The translations under genes were made by a program, and so were the position numbers. DNA of 64,000 nt, taken from positions 62,001-126,000 of the forward strand of contig NZ_JANTYS010000003.1 of NCBI RefSeq assembly GCF_024808255.1, written 5' to 3'. This DNA is from Mucilaginibacter dorajii (GTDB taxonomy: Bacteria > Bacteroidota > Bacteroidia > Sphingobacteriales > Sphingobacteriaceae). The number at the start of each line of letters is the position of its first letter. The first letter of the stretch is position 1. Of the stretch, positions 36,177 to 44,415 are shown piece after piece. The notes under the pieces are model-generated. The model saw only the letters and a list, made by a program, of their open reading frames with translations. It was not told where the DNA came from and searched no databases.

Positions 36177-38264
36177 ATGAGAAAATTACTAACGATATTT
36201 ATATTAGGGTTCTTAATCCCTTTAACGGCGTTAAAAGCACAGGAAGCCAATCGGTTTTTTCCTGAAAAAGATTTAGTAACTACTGGTATATATTATTACC
36301 CTGAACATTGGAATGAAAACCAATGGGAAAGGGATATAAAAAAGATATCCGCAATGGGTTTTGAGTTTGTGCACCTGGCTGAATTTGCCTGGTTTAAAAT
36401 GGAACCCCAGGAAGGACGGTTTGATTTTAACTGGCTTGACAGGGTGGTGAGCCTTTGCACAAAGTATCATCTTAAAGTGTTGCTATGTACGCCATCTGCA
36501 ACTACCCCAACGTGGATGCGGGTAAACTACCCGGAGACCTTTGTGATGGACGGTCACTATATCCGTGCAGAGAATGGCACGCGGGGCCTGGAGTCAATGG
36601 TCAATCCGAAATTCCGTGGCTATGTACAAAGGATAGTAGCGGAAATGGCTAAACGATACGGGCAGAATAGTAATGTGATGGGATGGCAAATAGATAATGA
36701 ACCCGGTGCTGTTTCCGATTATAGTCCCTCGTCGCAGGAAGCATTCAGAACGTGGCTGAAAAACAAATACAAAACCATTGATGCATTAAATACGGCCTGG
36801 GGGGCTGCTTTTTGGAGCCAGTGGTTTAATAACTTTGACCAGGTTATCATACCGAATACCAACCTGGTAGGCTGGTGGGGTAACAATCCTCATGCCTTAC
36901 TTGATTTTAAGAGATACTCGGCAGATGCCCAGGCCGAATTTCTTGATTTACAGGCGGGCACTTTACGTAATTACATATCAAAGTCGCAATTTGTAACTAC
37001 CAATTATACCGCGGTTTGTACGGGTTCGGACCCTAACCGTACCACGAAACTGGATTTTGCGGCCTACACCGCTTATCCAAACGGGGGGAGTGATAATATT
37101 GGTGAATCAGGTTTTCGTTTAGGCAACAGTGATGTTGTTCTTTTTGCTTCAGAATATTACAAATCAGTAGGCGGTATATCCGGGGTTTTAGAGATTCAGC
37201 CAGGCCCCGTTAACTGGGGAAGCTACAATCCCCTGCTTTTACCTGGTACCGTTAGGCTATGGTTGTACCACAGTTTTGCCGCAGGAGGAAAGATCGCCTG
37301 TTCGTATCGTTTTCGTCAAATCTTGTATGGTGCCGAGCAATATCATGCAGGTGTGATCCAAACGGATGGCGTAACACCTTCGCAGGGTGGTAAAGATTAT
37401 ATGCAGTTCATGAAAGAAATAACAGAACTACGGAAGCAATTTACGCCAGGTGCGAAGATGCCGGCAAAGCTGGCCGCACGGTCAACCGCGCTTCTGTGGA
37501 ACGTGGAAAATTACTGGAGCATTGACAGGCAAAAACAGACCGGGCAATGGAATACCTGGGATTACCCGGTAAAGTTCCTTAAAACTGCAAGGGCATTGGG
37601 TGCCCCCGTTGATGTCATTCAGGAAACGGCAGATTTGTCAAAGTATAAGCTCCTGATCGTCCCAGCTTATGAAATGGCAGATTCCGCATTGGTAAAAAAA
37701 TGGACTGATTATGTAGCAAAAGGCGGCAACCTGGTTGTTACGTGCCGTACGGCTACTAAAGATCGCAGGGGCTATTTCTGGGAAGGAGAGACCGCCATGC
37801 CAATTTCAAACTTGATTGGTGCCCATATAAGCCAGACCGATATGCTGTCATCGTATGGTAAAGGCGATATACTGATGAATTCAAACCATTATTCATGGCA
37901 TAGTTGGGCGGATTTGCTTGTGCCCGATAATACTACAGGCGTGCTGGCCACTTATAATAATCAGTTTTATAAAGGAAAGGCTGCTGTTGTAAAACACAGG
38001 ATAGGAAAAGGCTCAGTAACCTACATCGGTGTAGATACCGATGATTCTAAATTAGAAAAGGATCTATTGAGGCAAATTTATAAAGATGCCGGTGCTACAA
38101 CGGAGGATTACCCTCCCGGTGTATTTGTTTATTGGCGCAATGGTTTTTATACCGCATTAAATTACTCATCAGAAAATTACGCGGTAAATGTGCCGGATAA
38201 TGCAAAAGTTTTAATTGGAGAGAAGATACTTAAGCCATCGGGAGTACTGGTATGGACAGAATAA
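36177..38264 (+). CDS. GH42-type beta-galactosidase, exported
   Basis: Predicted exo-acting beta-galactosidase of family 42 in the periplasm. The 695 residues have a signal peptide ending TALKAQ, the barrel starting TTGIYYYPEHWNENQWERDI, acid/base E175 in WQIDNEPG and nucleophile E326 in VLFASEYYKS, and after about residue 420 the trimerisation (Rossmann-like) domain with YKLLIVPAYEMADSALVKKW and GSVTYIGVDTD. Length and domain order match the family. It would remove terminal beta-galactose from imported side chains. The GH39 gene starts 23 bases after its stop. Confidence 0.88.
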   Translation: MRKLLTIFILGFLIPLTALKAQEANRFFPEKDLVTTGIYYYPEHWNENQWERDIKKISAMGFEFVHLAEFAWFKMEPQEGRFDFNWLDRVVSLCTKYHLKVLLCTPSATTPTWMRVNYPETFVMDGHYIRAENGTRGLESMVNPKFRGYVQRIVAEMAKRYGQNSNVMGWQIDNEPGAVSDYSPSSQEAFRTWLKNKYKTIDALNTAWGAAFWSQWFNNFDQVIIPNTNLVGWWGNNPHALLDFKRYSADAQAEFLDLQAGTLRNYISKSQFVTTNYTAVCTGSDPNRTTKLDFAAYTAYPNGGSDNIGESGFRLGNSDVVLFASEYYKSVGGISGVLEIQPGPVNWGSYNPLLLPGTVRLWLYHSFAAGGKIACSYRFRQILYGAEQYHAGVIQTDGVTPSQGGKDYMQFMKEITELRKQFTPGAKMPAKLAARSTALLWNVENYWSIDRQKQTGQWNTWDYPVKFLKTARALGAPVDVIQETADLSKYKLLIVPAYEMADSALVKKWTDYVAKGGNLVVTCRTATKDRRGYFWEGETAMPISNLIGAHISQTDMLSSYGKGDILMNSNHYSWHSWADLLVPDNTTGVLATYNNQFYKGKAAVVKHRIGKGSVTYIGVDTDDSKLEKDLLRQIYKDAGATTEDYPPGVFVYWRNGFYTALNYSSENYAVNVPDNAKVLIGEKILKPSGVLVWTE

Positions 38265-38287
38265 TTTTATTAGGAATTAACAAACAG

Positions 38288-39844
38288 ATGAAAAAAATAA
38301 TTTGGGTACTGGTGGTTTCGCAATTCGCTTTTTTGGCAAATGTAAAAGGCCAAAGATCGATTAATGTTGATTTAAACAAAACATCGGGTAAGCTTAATAC
38401 CATGTTTAACACCTGTGTAGGCGCGGGTCGGGCAAATGAAGGGTTACGTGCCGACTGGCAACAACAACTGGAATATGTAAGAAAACAATGTGGTTTTAGG
38501 TATATCCGCATGCATGGATTACTCACCGATGATATGGCTGTTTATACCGAAGACTCCAAAGGGAAACCACAGTATAATTACATGTATGTAGATGCCTTGT
38601 TTGATTTTCTGCATAAAATTGGGATGAAGCCTTTTGTAGAGCTGGGTTTTATGCCCAATGCGCTGGCAAGCGGAAGCCAAACAATTTTTTGGTGGCGTGG
38701 TAATGTTACCCCGCCAAAAGATTATAACAAATGGCAGGCGCTCATAACCAACCTTGTTCAGCACTTTACAGAACGGTATGGTGCCGGGGAAGTAAAGTCC
38801 TGGTATTTTGAAGTATGGAACGAGCCGAACTTATCTCCCGGATTCTGGACGGGGACACAAGACGATTATTTTAAATTGTATGATTATTCAGCAAAAGCGA
38901 TTAAAAGCGTAAACCCCGACTATAAAGTAGGTGGTCCAGGCACTGCAGGCGCCGCGTGGGTTCCTGAAATGATAAATCATTGCAGCAAAAACAACGTGCC
39001 GATTGACTTCGTCAGTACACATTCTTACGGTGTAAAACAGGGCTTCCTGGATGAGTATGGCAATTCGGGCACAGTATTAAGTAAAGATTCGCTGGCAGTA
39101 AGTGGTGATGTATTAAATTCTCGCAAACAAATCTCTCAATCAGCAAAACCCGGTCTGGAACTACATTATACAGAATGGAGTTCATCCTACACACCGGCAG
39201 ATCCTGTGCACGACAGTTATCATGAAGCAGCCTATATATTGGAAAAAATAAAACAGGTTGGCAACGCAGCCAGCTCTATGTCATACTGGGTTTTTACTGA
39301 TGTTTTTGAAGAACCAGGTCCACGTTTTACGCCTTTTCACGGAGGTTTTGGTTTACTGAATACCCAAGGCATAAACAAACCGGCTTTTTATTCTTATCAA
39401 TTTATGAATAAACTTGGAGAAACAGCGTTAGCCAATACCGACGAACGTTCATGGGTTTGCAAAAATGATAAAGGGGATATCCAGGCATTATTGTGGGACT
39501 ATACCTATACGTTGCCGGATTCTGTCAACAATCAATCTTACTATATCAAGGATTTGCCCGCCAAACCAAAAGGCAAAGTAAAAATAAACCTATCACATGT
39601 GCCTGCTGGAAAATACACGATGGAAATTTATAAAGTAGGGTATAGGGTGAACGATGCCTATACAGGCTATGTGGATATGGGCAGGCCAAATCAGCTAAAC
39701 AGGCAGCAGGTTGAAAAGTTAAAAGAAGAAAATGGCTCCCCTGTCGCAAAACAGGAAATCGTAATAAAACCCAATACGGTGTACTCCCGCGAATTTGATA
39801 TCCGGGAAAATGATGTTATCCTGATAAACCTGATTAAAAGTTAA
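38288..39844 (+). CDS. GH39 beta-xylosidase-like enzyme, exported
   Basis: Family 39 glycoside hydrolase, whose known activities include beta-xylosidase, alpha-L-iduronidase and, in Bacteroidota, arabinose-related activities. The start at 38288 (MKKIIWVLVVSQFAFLANVK) gives a proper signal peptide; a longer frame from 38252 would overlap the GH42 gene and spoil it. The 518 residues have acid/base E179 in FEVWNEPN and nucleophile E296 in LHYTEWSSSY, with the preceding YIRMHGLLTDDM segment typical of the family. A small beta domain forms the C-terminus. The role is most likely removal of a terminal pentose. Confidence 0.88.
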   Translation: MKKIIWVLVVSQFAFLANVKGQRSINVDLNKTSGKLNTMFNTCVGAGRANEGLRADWQQQLEYVRKQCGFRYIRMHGLLTDDMAVYTEDSKGKPQYNYMYVDALFDFLHKIGMKPFVELGFMPNALASGSQTIFWWRGNVTPPKDYNKWQALITNLVQHFTERYGAGEVKSWYFEVWNEPNLSPGFWTGTQDDYFKLYDYSAKAIKSVNPDYKVGGPGTAGAAWVPEMINHCSKNNVPIDFVSTHSYGVKQGFLDEYGNSGTVLSKDSLAVSGDVLNSRKQISQSAKPGLELHYTEWSSSYTPADPVHDSYHEAAYILEKIKQVGNAASSMSYWVFTDVFEEPGPRFTPFHGGFGLLNTQGINKPAFYSYQFMNKLGETALANTDERSWVCKNDKGDIQALLWDYTYTLPDSVNNQSYYIKDLPAKPKGKVKINLSHVPAGKYTMEIYKVGYRVNDAYTGYVDMGRPNQLNRQQVEKLKEENGSPVAKQEIVIKPNTVYSREFDIRENDVILINLIKS

Positions 39845-39847
39845 CCA

Positions 39848-42055
39848 ATGAATGTATTGATATTGAGACTAAAAATAGTGGTAAAAACATGCTGCTCTGC
39901 ATTTTTCTTTATGCTGCTGGCAGCAGGAGCGGCAAATGCACAGCAAAGTTTGATTAATAGTAAACAAGAAGAAAAAATCCGGGCCCTGATCAGTCAGATG
40001 ACTTTGCATGAAAAAGTGAGCCTTTTGCACGCCAATTCTAAGTTTTATGTTTCGGGGATAAAGAGGTTGGGAATCCCTGAATTGGCGCTGAGTGATGGTC
40101 CGCATGGTGTGCGTGCAGAAATTAACAGGCACGACTGGGCTTATGCTGGCTGGACTACTGATTCGGCAACCTGCTTTCCTCCGGGAACAGCCCTGGCTGC
40201 AACCTGGAATCCTGAACTGGCCTCAAAACAGGGGCTGGTATTAGGCGAAGAAGCCCGTTTTCGGAAAAAGGATGTGCTGTTGGGGCCTGGTATCAACATT
40301 ATCCGTTCGCCACTTGGCGGCCGTAACTTCGAATACATGAGCGAAGATCCATTTCTTATTTCGAGGATGGCCGTTGCTTACATCAAAGCCCTGCAGTCTA
40401 AAGATGTTGCGGTGAGTGTAAAGCACTGGGTAGCCAACAACCAGGAAACGCATCGCGATTCTGTTGATGTACAAGTAAGCGAAAGGGCTTTTCGTGAAAT
40501 TTATTTGCCCGGTTTTAAAGCTGCAGTAACTGAGGGTGGCGCCTATACCGTTATGGCTGCTTATAATAAGTTCCGGGGCGACTGGTGCTCGGAAAACGAA
40601 TATTTGAACAGGCAAATCCTTCGAAATGAATTTGGATTTAAAGGCGTTTTAATGACCGATTGGGCCGCGGCACATAGTACGGTAAAGGCCGCGTTAAGCG
40701 GACTCGACCTGGAAATGGGCACCGATATAAAAGATTACAACGAATGGTATTTTGCCAATCCGTTGATAAAAGCAGTAGAAGAAGGAAAAGTGCCTGTATC
40801 AGTAGTTGATGAAAAAGTAGCGGATGTGCTGCGTGTAATGTTCAAAACAAAGATGTTTGATGAAGACCATCGCGAAAAGGGAAAAATGAACATATCGGGG
40901 CATCAAAAGGCAGCTTACAATTCTGCTGCCGAAGCCGCGGTATTACTTCAAAACAAAGGCAACATTCTTCCTGTCAATTTCAACAAAATACAATCGATTG
41001 CCGTTATTGGTGACAATGCTACCAGGAAACATTGCGGGGCGGGCCTTAGTTCAGAAATAAAAGCGTTATATGAAATAACTCCCTTGCAGGCCATTAAGCA
41101 AAAGTTTGGTGCCAGCGTAAAAATAAATTTTGCCCAGGGATATGAAAAACAATCTACGTTCAAAGAAGGTAGCAACAGGGGCCAGGGAAATTCAGATAAT
41201 GTTGATTGGAAACTGATCAACGAGGCGGTAAAAGTTGCCCGGGAATCAGACGTTGTTATCATTTTCGGAGGGCTAAACCATGATTTTGATACGGAATCTT
41301 TTGACAAACAAAACATGGACCTGCCTTATGGACAGGAAGTTTTGATGCAGGAAGTGGCAAAAGCAAATCCTAATACCGTTGTAGTAATAGTTGCCGGTTC
41401 TCCTGTAAAGTTAGCGGGCATTGTTAACCGGGTACCTGCTATTTTATGGTCGTGGTATGGCGGCATGGAGGCTGGTAACGCGGTGGCAGATATATTAAGC
41501 GGCAAGGTGAATCCATCCGGCAAATTACCTTTTACAATACCGGTGGCGCTTGACCAGTCGCCCGCCCATGCTTTGGGCAATTTTCCCGGAAAAGATTTGA
41601 AAGTAAACTACGAGGAGGATGTGCTGGTGGGATATCGCTGGTTTGATACTAAGAAAATCCAGCCCCAGTTTCCTTTTGGATATGGGCTCTCTTACACCGG
41701 TTTTGCGCTCAATAATTTTTCGACAGACAAGAAGATCTATGAAAAGAATGATATTATCCATGCAAAGTTAATGGTTAAAAATACAGGTGCCCGTTACGGT
41801 GCCGAGGTTGTACAATTATATGTAAGCGATCCTGTCAGTTCGGTTTTGCGTCCTGAAAAGGAATTAAAGGCTTTCCAAAAAGTGTTTCTGCAACCAGGCG
41901 AAACGAAAACTGTTGAACTGGATGTAAAGGTTGGCGATTTGGCTTTTTATGACGAAACAAAGAAATCATGGAAAGTTGAAGCCGGCGAATTTGTTCTTCA
42001 ATTAGGCAATTCATCACGCAATATTTCAAAAACACTAAAAATATCCGTTAAATAA
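39848..42055 (+). CDS. GH3 beta-glucosidase-like enzyme, exported
   Basis: Family 3 exo-hydrolase, likely a periplasmic beta-glucosidase (beta-xylosidase also possible). The 735 residues have a signal peptide ending AANAQ, a TIM-barrel domain with KHWVANNQE and nucleophile D271 in VLMTDWAAAHS, the alpha/beta sandwich domain with a candidate acid/base in NHDFDTESFDKQ, and a C-terminal fibronectin-III-like domain ending LKISVK. No PA14 insert is present. It starts three bases after the GH39 stop, showing tight co-translation. A relic of a second copy of its 3' end lies ahead of the next gene. Confidence 0.92.
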   Translation: MNVLILRLKIVVKTCCSAFFFMLLAAGAANAQQSLINSKQEEKIRALISQMTLHEKVSLLHANSKFYVSGIKRLGIPELALSDGPHGVRAEINRHDWAYAGWTTDSATCFPPGTALAATWNPELASKQGLVLGEEARFRKKDVLLGPGINIIRSPLGGRNFEYMSEDPFLISRMAVAYIKALQSKDVAVSVKHWVANNQETHRDSVDVQVSERAFREIYLPGFKAAVTEGGAYTVMAAYNKFRGDWCSENEYLNRQILRNEFGFKGVLMTDWAAAHSTVKAALSGLDLEMGTDIKDYNEWYFANPLIKAVEEGKVPVSVVDEKVADVLRVMFKTKMFDEDHREKGKMNISGHQKAAYNSAAEAAVLLQNKGNILPVNFNKIQSIAVIGDNATRKHCGAGLSSEIKALYEITPLQAIKQKFGASVKINFAQGYEKQSTFKEGSNRGQGNSDNVDWKLINEAVKVARESDVVIIFGGLNHDFDTESFDKQNMDLPYGQEVLMQEVAKANPNTVVVIVAGSPVKLAGIVNRVPAILWSWYGGMEAGNAVADILSGKVNPSGKLPFTIPVALDQSPAHALGNFPGKDLKVNYEEDVLVGYRWFDTKKIQPQFPFGYGLSYTGFALNNFSTDKKIYEKNDIIHAKLMVKNTGARYGAEVVQLYVSDPVSSVLRPEKELKAFQKVFLQPGETKTVELDVKVGDLAFYDETKKSWKVEAGEFVLQLGNSSRNISKTLKISVK

Positions 42056-42276
42056 ACATCAACCTGGATACTGTCATACTCAAAAACAACTTCCAATTAA
42101 TAAACAAATGTCGGTTTTGTATAAAAAAAAGTCCCTTTAAATAAAACATTAGGGCATTCTTTAAGGTAAGTTTGATTCACCCATTATTAATTCCTTACCA
42201 TGAATGAAGCGGAGAACCAATTATCTACCGCCATGCTTTTTTCTGTATGGATTTGCTAAGCCCTGCTAAACAAATA
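42056..42276. other. spacer between GH3 and GH42-like genes, probable deletion scar
   Basis: No gene, promoter or terminator is recognised. It is the longest gap inside operon 2 and directly precedes the GH3 relic, so it probably contains decayed DNA from the lost gene. Confidence 0.4.
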
Positions 42277-42351
42277 ACAAAGGAAGTTATGCTGCAGTGA
42301 GGTAATTCACCACGTAATTTTTCAAAAAAAGTAAAAATATCAGTTAAATAA
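42277..42351 (+). pseudogene. relic of the 3' end of a second GH3 gene
   Basis: Read in frame, this stretch gives TKEVMLQ, a stop (TGA at 42298), then GNSPRNFSKKVKISVK and TAA at 42349-42351. It aligns without gaps to the end of the intact GH3 protein (GEFVLQLGNSSRNISKTLK and ISVK), including the stop codon. The last base touches the ATG of the next gene. It is what remains of a diverged GH3 paralogue that was deleted. Confidence 0.75.
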
Positions 42352-44394
42352 ATGAAAATACAACTCAAACAGCTTTTGATAATTTCAACGCTCCTGCTTG
42401 TCGTTTTGTCGGTTAAAGCTCAGGAATTATACGTTGGCACCAATTATCATCCACATGATGATAAAGATCAGGAAAAAATAAAAAAAGACATCGGGTTGAT
42501 GAAAGCTGCCGGGTTCAAGGTGGTTAGGATGGGCCACCTGGCCTGGGATAGTTACGAACCTTCTGAAGGTAGGTTTGATTTTAAATGGTTTGATTTTGTG
42601 ATGGATATGATGAATAAAGCAGGAATTAAGGTGATTCTTGATATCGCTATTCGCCCGGCACCTGTTTGGTTACATCATAAATATCCTTCAATTGACGTTA
42701 CCAGTCCGGGCGGGGTTGCACAATATCCCAACCATCGCTACATGGATGATGTAGGCGATCCGATGTATCAAAAATATGCTGTACGCTATGCGGATACACT
42801 TACAAAACATTATGCTAAACACCCGGCGCTGTTAGCTTTTGGCGTTGATAATGAACCTGGTGATGGCCCCATTTCATACTCAGAAACGGTAAGAAAAAGG
42901 TTTGTTGTTTGGTTAATGAAGAAATATGCTACCATTGATAATTTTAACACAGCCTGGGCTACGCAACGTTGGTCAAGAAGGATTAACGACTTTGATGAAG
43001 TTGGACTACCTGTAGCCGGCGAAAAAAACGGTGCCCCGGAGAAAATATTAGATTTCAGGCGCTTTATATCAGACGAAGTTAACCAGATATTATTCAAAGT
43101 ACTTGACAGGGTAAATACAAATGCCCCTGGTGTACTTACTAACACCAATGCCTGGTACTTCAGTTGGATGAGATATTTTGACTATTCTGAAATTGCGTAT
43201 TCCGGAAAAATGGCCCGCGAAGGTTGCGGCTACTATCCCGGAAACTCACTGACCACCAATTGGGGTGTCATGAACGCTAACTTTGTAATTTCCCGCAATC
43301 AGTTTGAAAGCACTAACCCTTTCTGGTGCAGTGAATTTACAACAATGACGGCGGTTCCCAATTCGATCAGAAAATCGGCCTACGCCACGCTGATGTACGG
43401 TAATCAAATGGTTTGCGGCTGGACCTGGCAAAGTATGTGGTCGGGCGAAGAACAATACCTGGAAGGGATGCTTGATTGGGACGGAACCCCGAACCGTAAA
43501 TATGAAGAATACAAAAAGATAGCAACAGAGTTTAAAAAGATCGAAAAATATTTTCCTTACAAGGCCAGCCCGGAAGTTGGCCTGGCATTCTCATTCCCAA
43601 GTCAAATAGCCAGCAGTTCTTTCCCCGAGGCGCAGGACCAACAATTACAGAGCTGCTGGAATTTGTTTCATTACCGCAATATGGATTCCCGCATTTTGGA
43701 GATCAGCAAAAGCTCCTTAAAGTATAAATTACTTTTTGTGCCCGGTGTAACTGTAATGGATGAAACCACTGCCAATAAAATCCGGGATTTTGTAAAAAAT
43801 GGCGGCACTGTTGTGATGACAAGTAATTCTGGCGTGGTTGACGAAACCGGGAAAGTATTTGCATCCACCCATCCCGGGCGTTTAAGCGATGTGTTTGGGA
43901 TACGGGTAGCTGGTTATGAAGAAACAGAGCAGATGAATGAGATATCCCGCGCTTCGTTAAGAGGCAAAAAAATTGAACTAAATTACATGGGGAAAACTAT
44001 CGGAACAGAATCAAGCCGATATGATGTTATTGAATCCAAAGGTGCTGAAATTCTCGGAAGCATAACCAGTTTAGATAAAGATTATCCAATTATTACGGCC
44101 AACAAGTACGGCAAAGGCAAGGCAATTTATGTCGGCTTGCCGGCAAGTGGCGAGGTATTGGGCCCGTTGCTTGATAAACTGATAGATGAACTGGGTATTA
44201 AAAAGGGGCCACAGGTACCAGCTGGTGTTATGGCCAGGCAAATTGACAAGAATCATTTTTTATACCTGAACGTGACGGGAGAACCAAAAGAAATCCCAAT
44301 GAATGGAAAATCGGAGAGTATTCTTTTTGATAAAAGCTATGATGGCAATTTTACTGTTGCGCCATACGAGCCGGAGTTTATAGAAATAAAGTAG
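42352..44394 (+). CDS. GH42-like glycoside hydrolase, exported
   Basis: Second family-42-like enzyme, 680 residues, with a signal peptide (LLIISTLLLVVLSVKAQ). The barrel begins ELYVGTNYHPHDDKDQEKI. Acid/base E168 lies in FGVDNEPG and nucleophile E328 in FWCSEFTT; after about residue 420 the Rossmann-like domain follows (YKLLFVPGVTVMDETT, GKAIYVGLPASGE). It is well diverged from the GH42 at 36177, especially around the active site, so it may act on a different linkage, for example beta-galactoside versus alpha-L-arabinopyranoside, both known in the family. It begins directly after the GH3 relic's stop. Confidence 0.82.
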   Translation: MKIQLKQLLIISTLLLVVLSVKAQELYVGTNYHPHDDKDQEKIKKDIGLMKAAGFKVVRMGHLAWDSYEPSEGRFDFKWFDFVMDMMNKAGIKVILDIAIRPAPVWLHHKYPSIDVTSPGGVAQYPNHRYMDDVGDPMYQKYAVRYADTLTKHYAKHPALLAFGVDNEPGDGPISYSETVRKRFVVWLMKKYATIDNFNTAWATQRWSRRINDFDEVGLPVAGEKNGAPEKILDFRRFISDEVNQILFKVLDRVNTNAPGVLTNTNAWYFSWMRYFDYSEIAYSGKMAREGCGYYPGNSLTTNWGVMNANFVISRNQFESTNPFWCSEFTTMTAVPNSIRKSAYATLMYGNQMVCGWTWQSMWSGEEQYLEGMLDWDGTPNRKYEEYKKIATEFKKIEKYFPYKASPEVGLAFSFPSQIASSSFPEAQDQQLQSCWNLFHYRNMDSRILEISKSSLKYKLLFVPGVTVMDETTANKIRDFVKNGGTVVMTSNSGVVDETGKVFASTHPGRLSDVFGIRVAGYEETEQMNEISRASLRGKKIELNYMGKTIGTESSRYDVIESKGAEILGSITSLDKDYPIITANKYGKGKAIYVGLPASGEVLGPLLDKLIDELGIKKGPQVPAGVMARQIDKNHFLYLNVTGEPKEIPMNGKSESILFDKSYDGNFTVAPYEPEFIEIK

Positions 44395-44415
44395 GTTTAA
44401 TCCTTATAATATTAA

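Noticed and set aside
38252..38287. Upstream ATG for the GH39 gene
   Set aside because: Would overlap the GH42 gene and place polar residues ahead of the signal peptide; the ATG at 38288 gives a standard signal.
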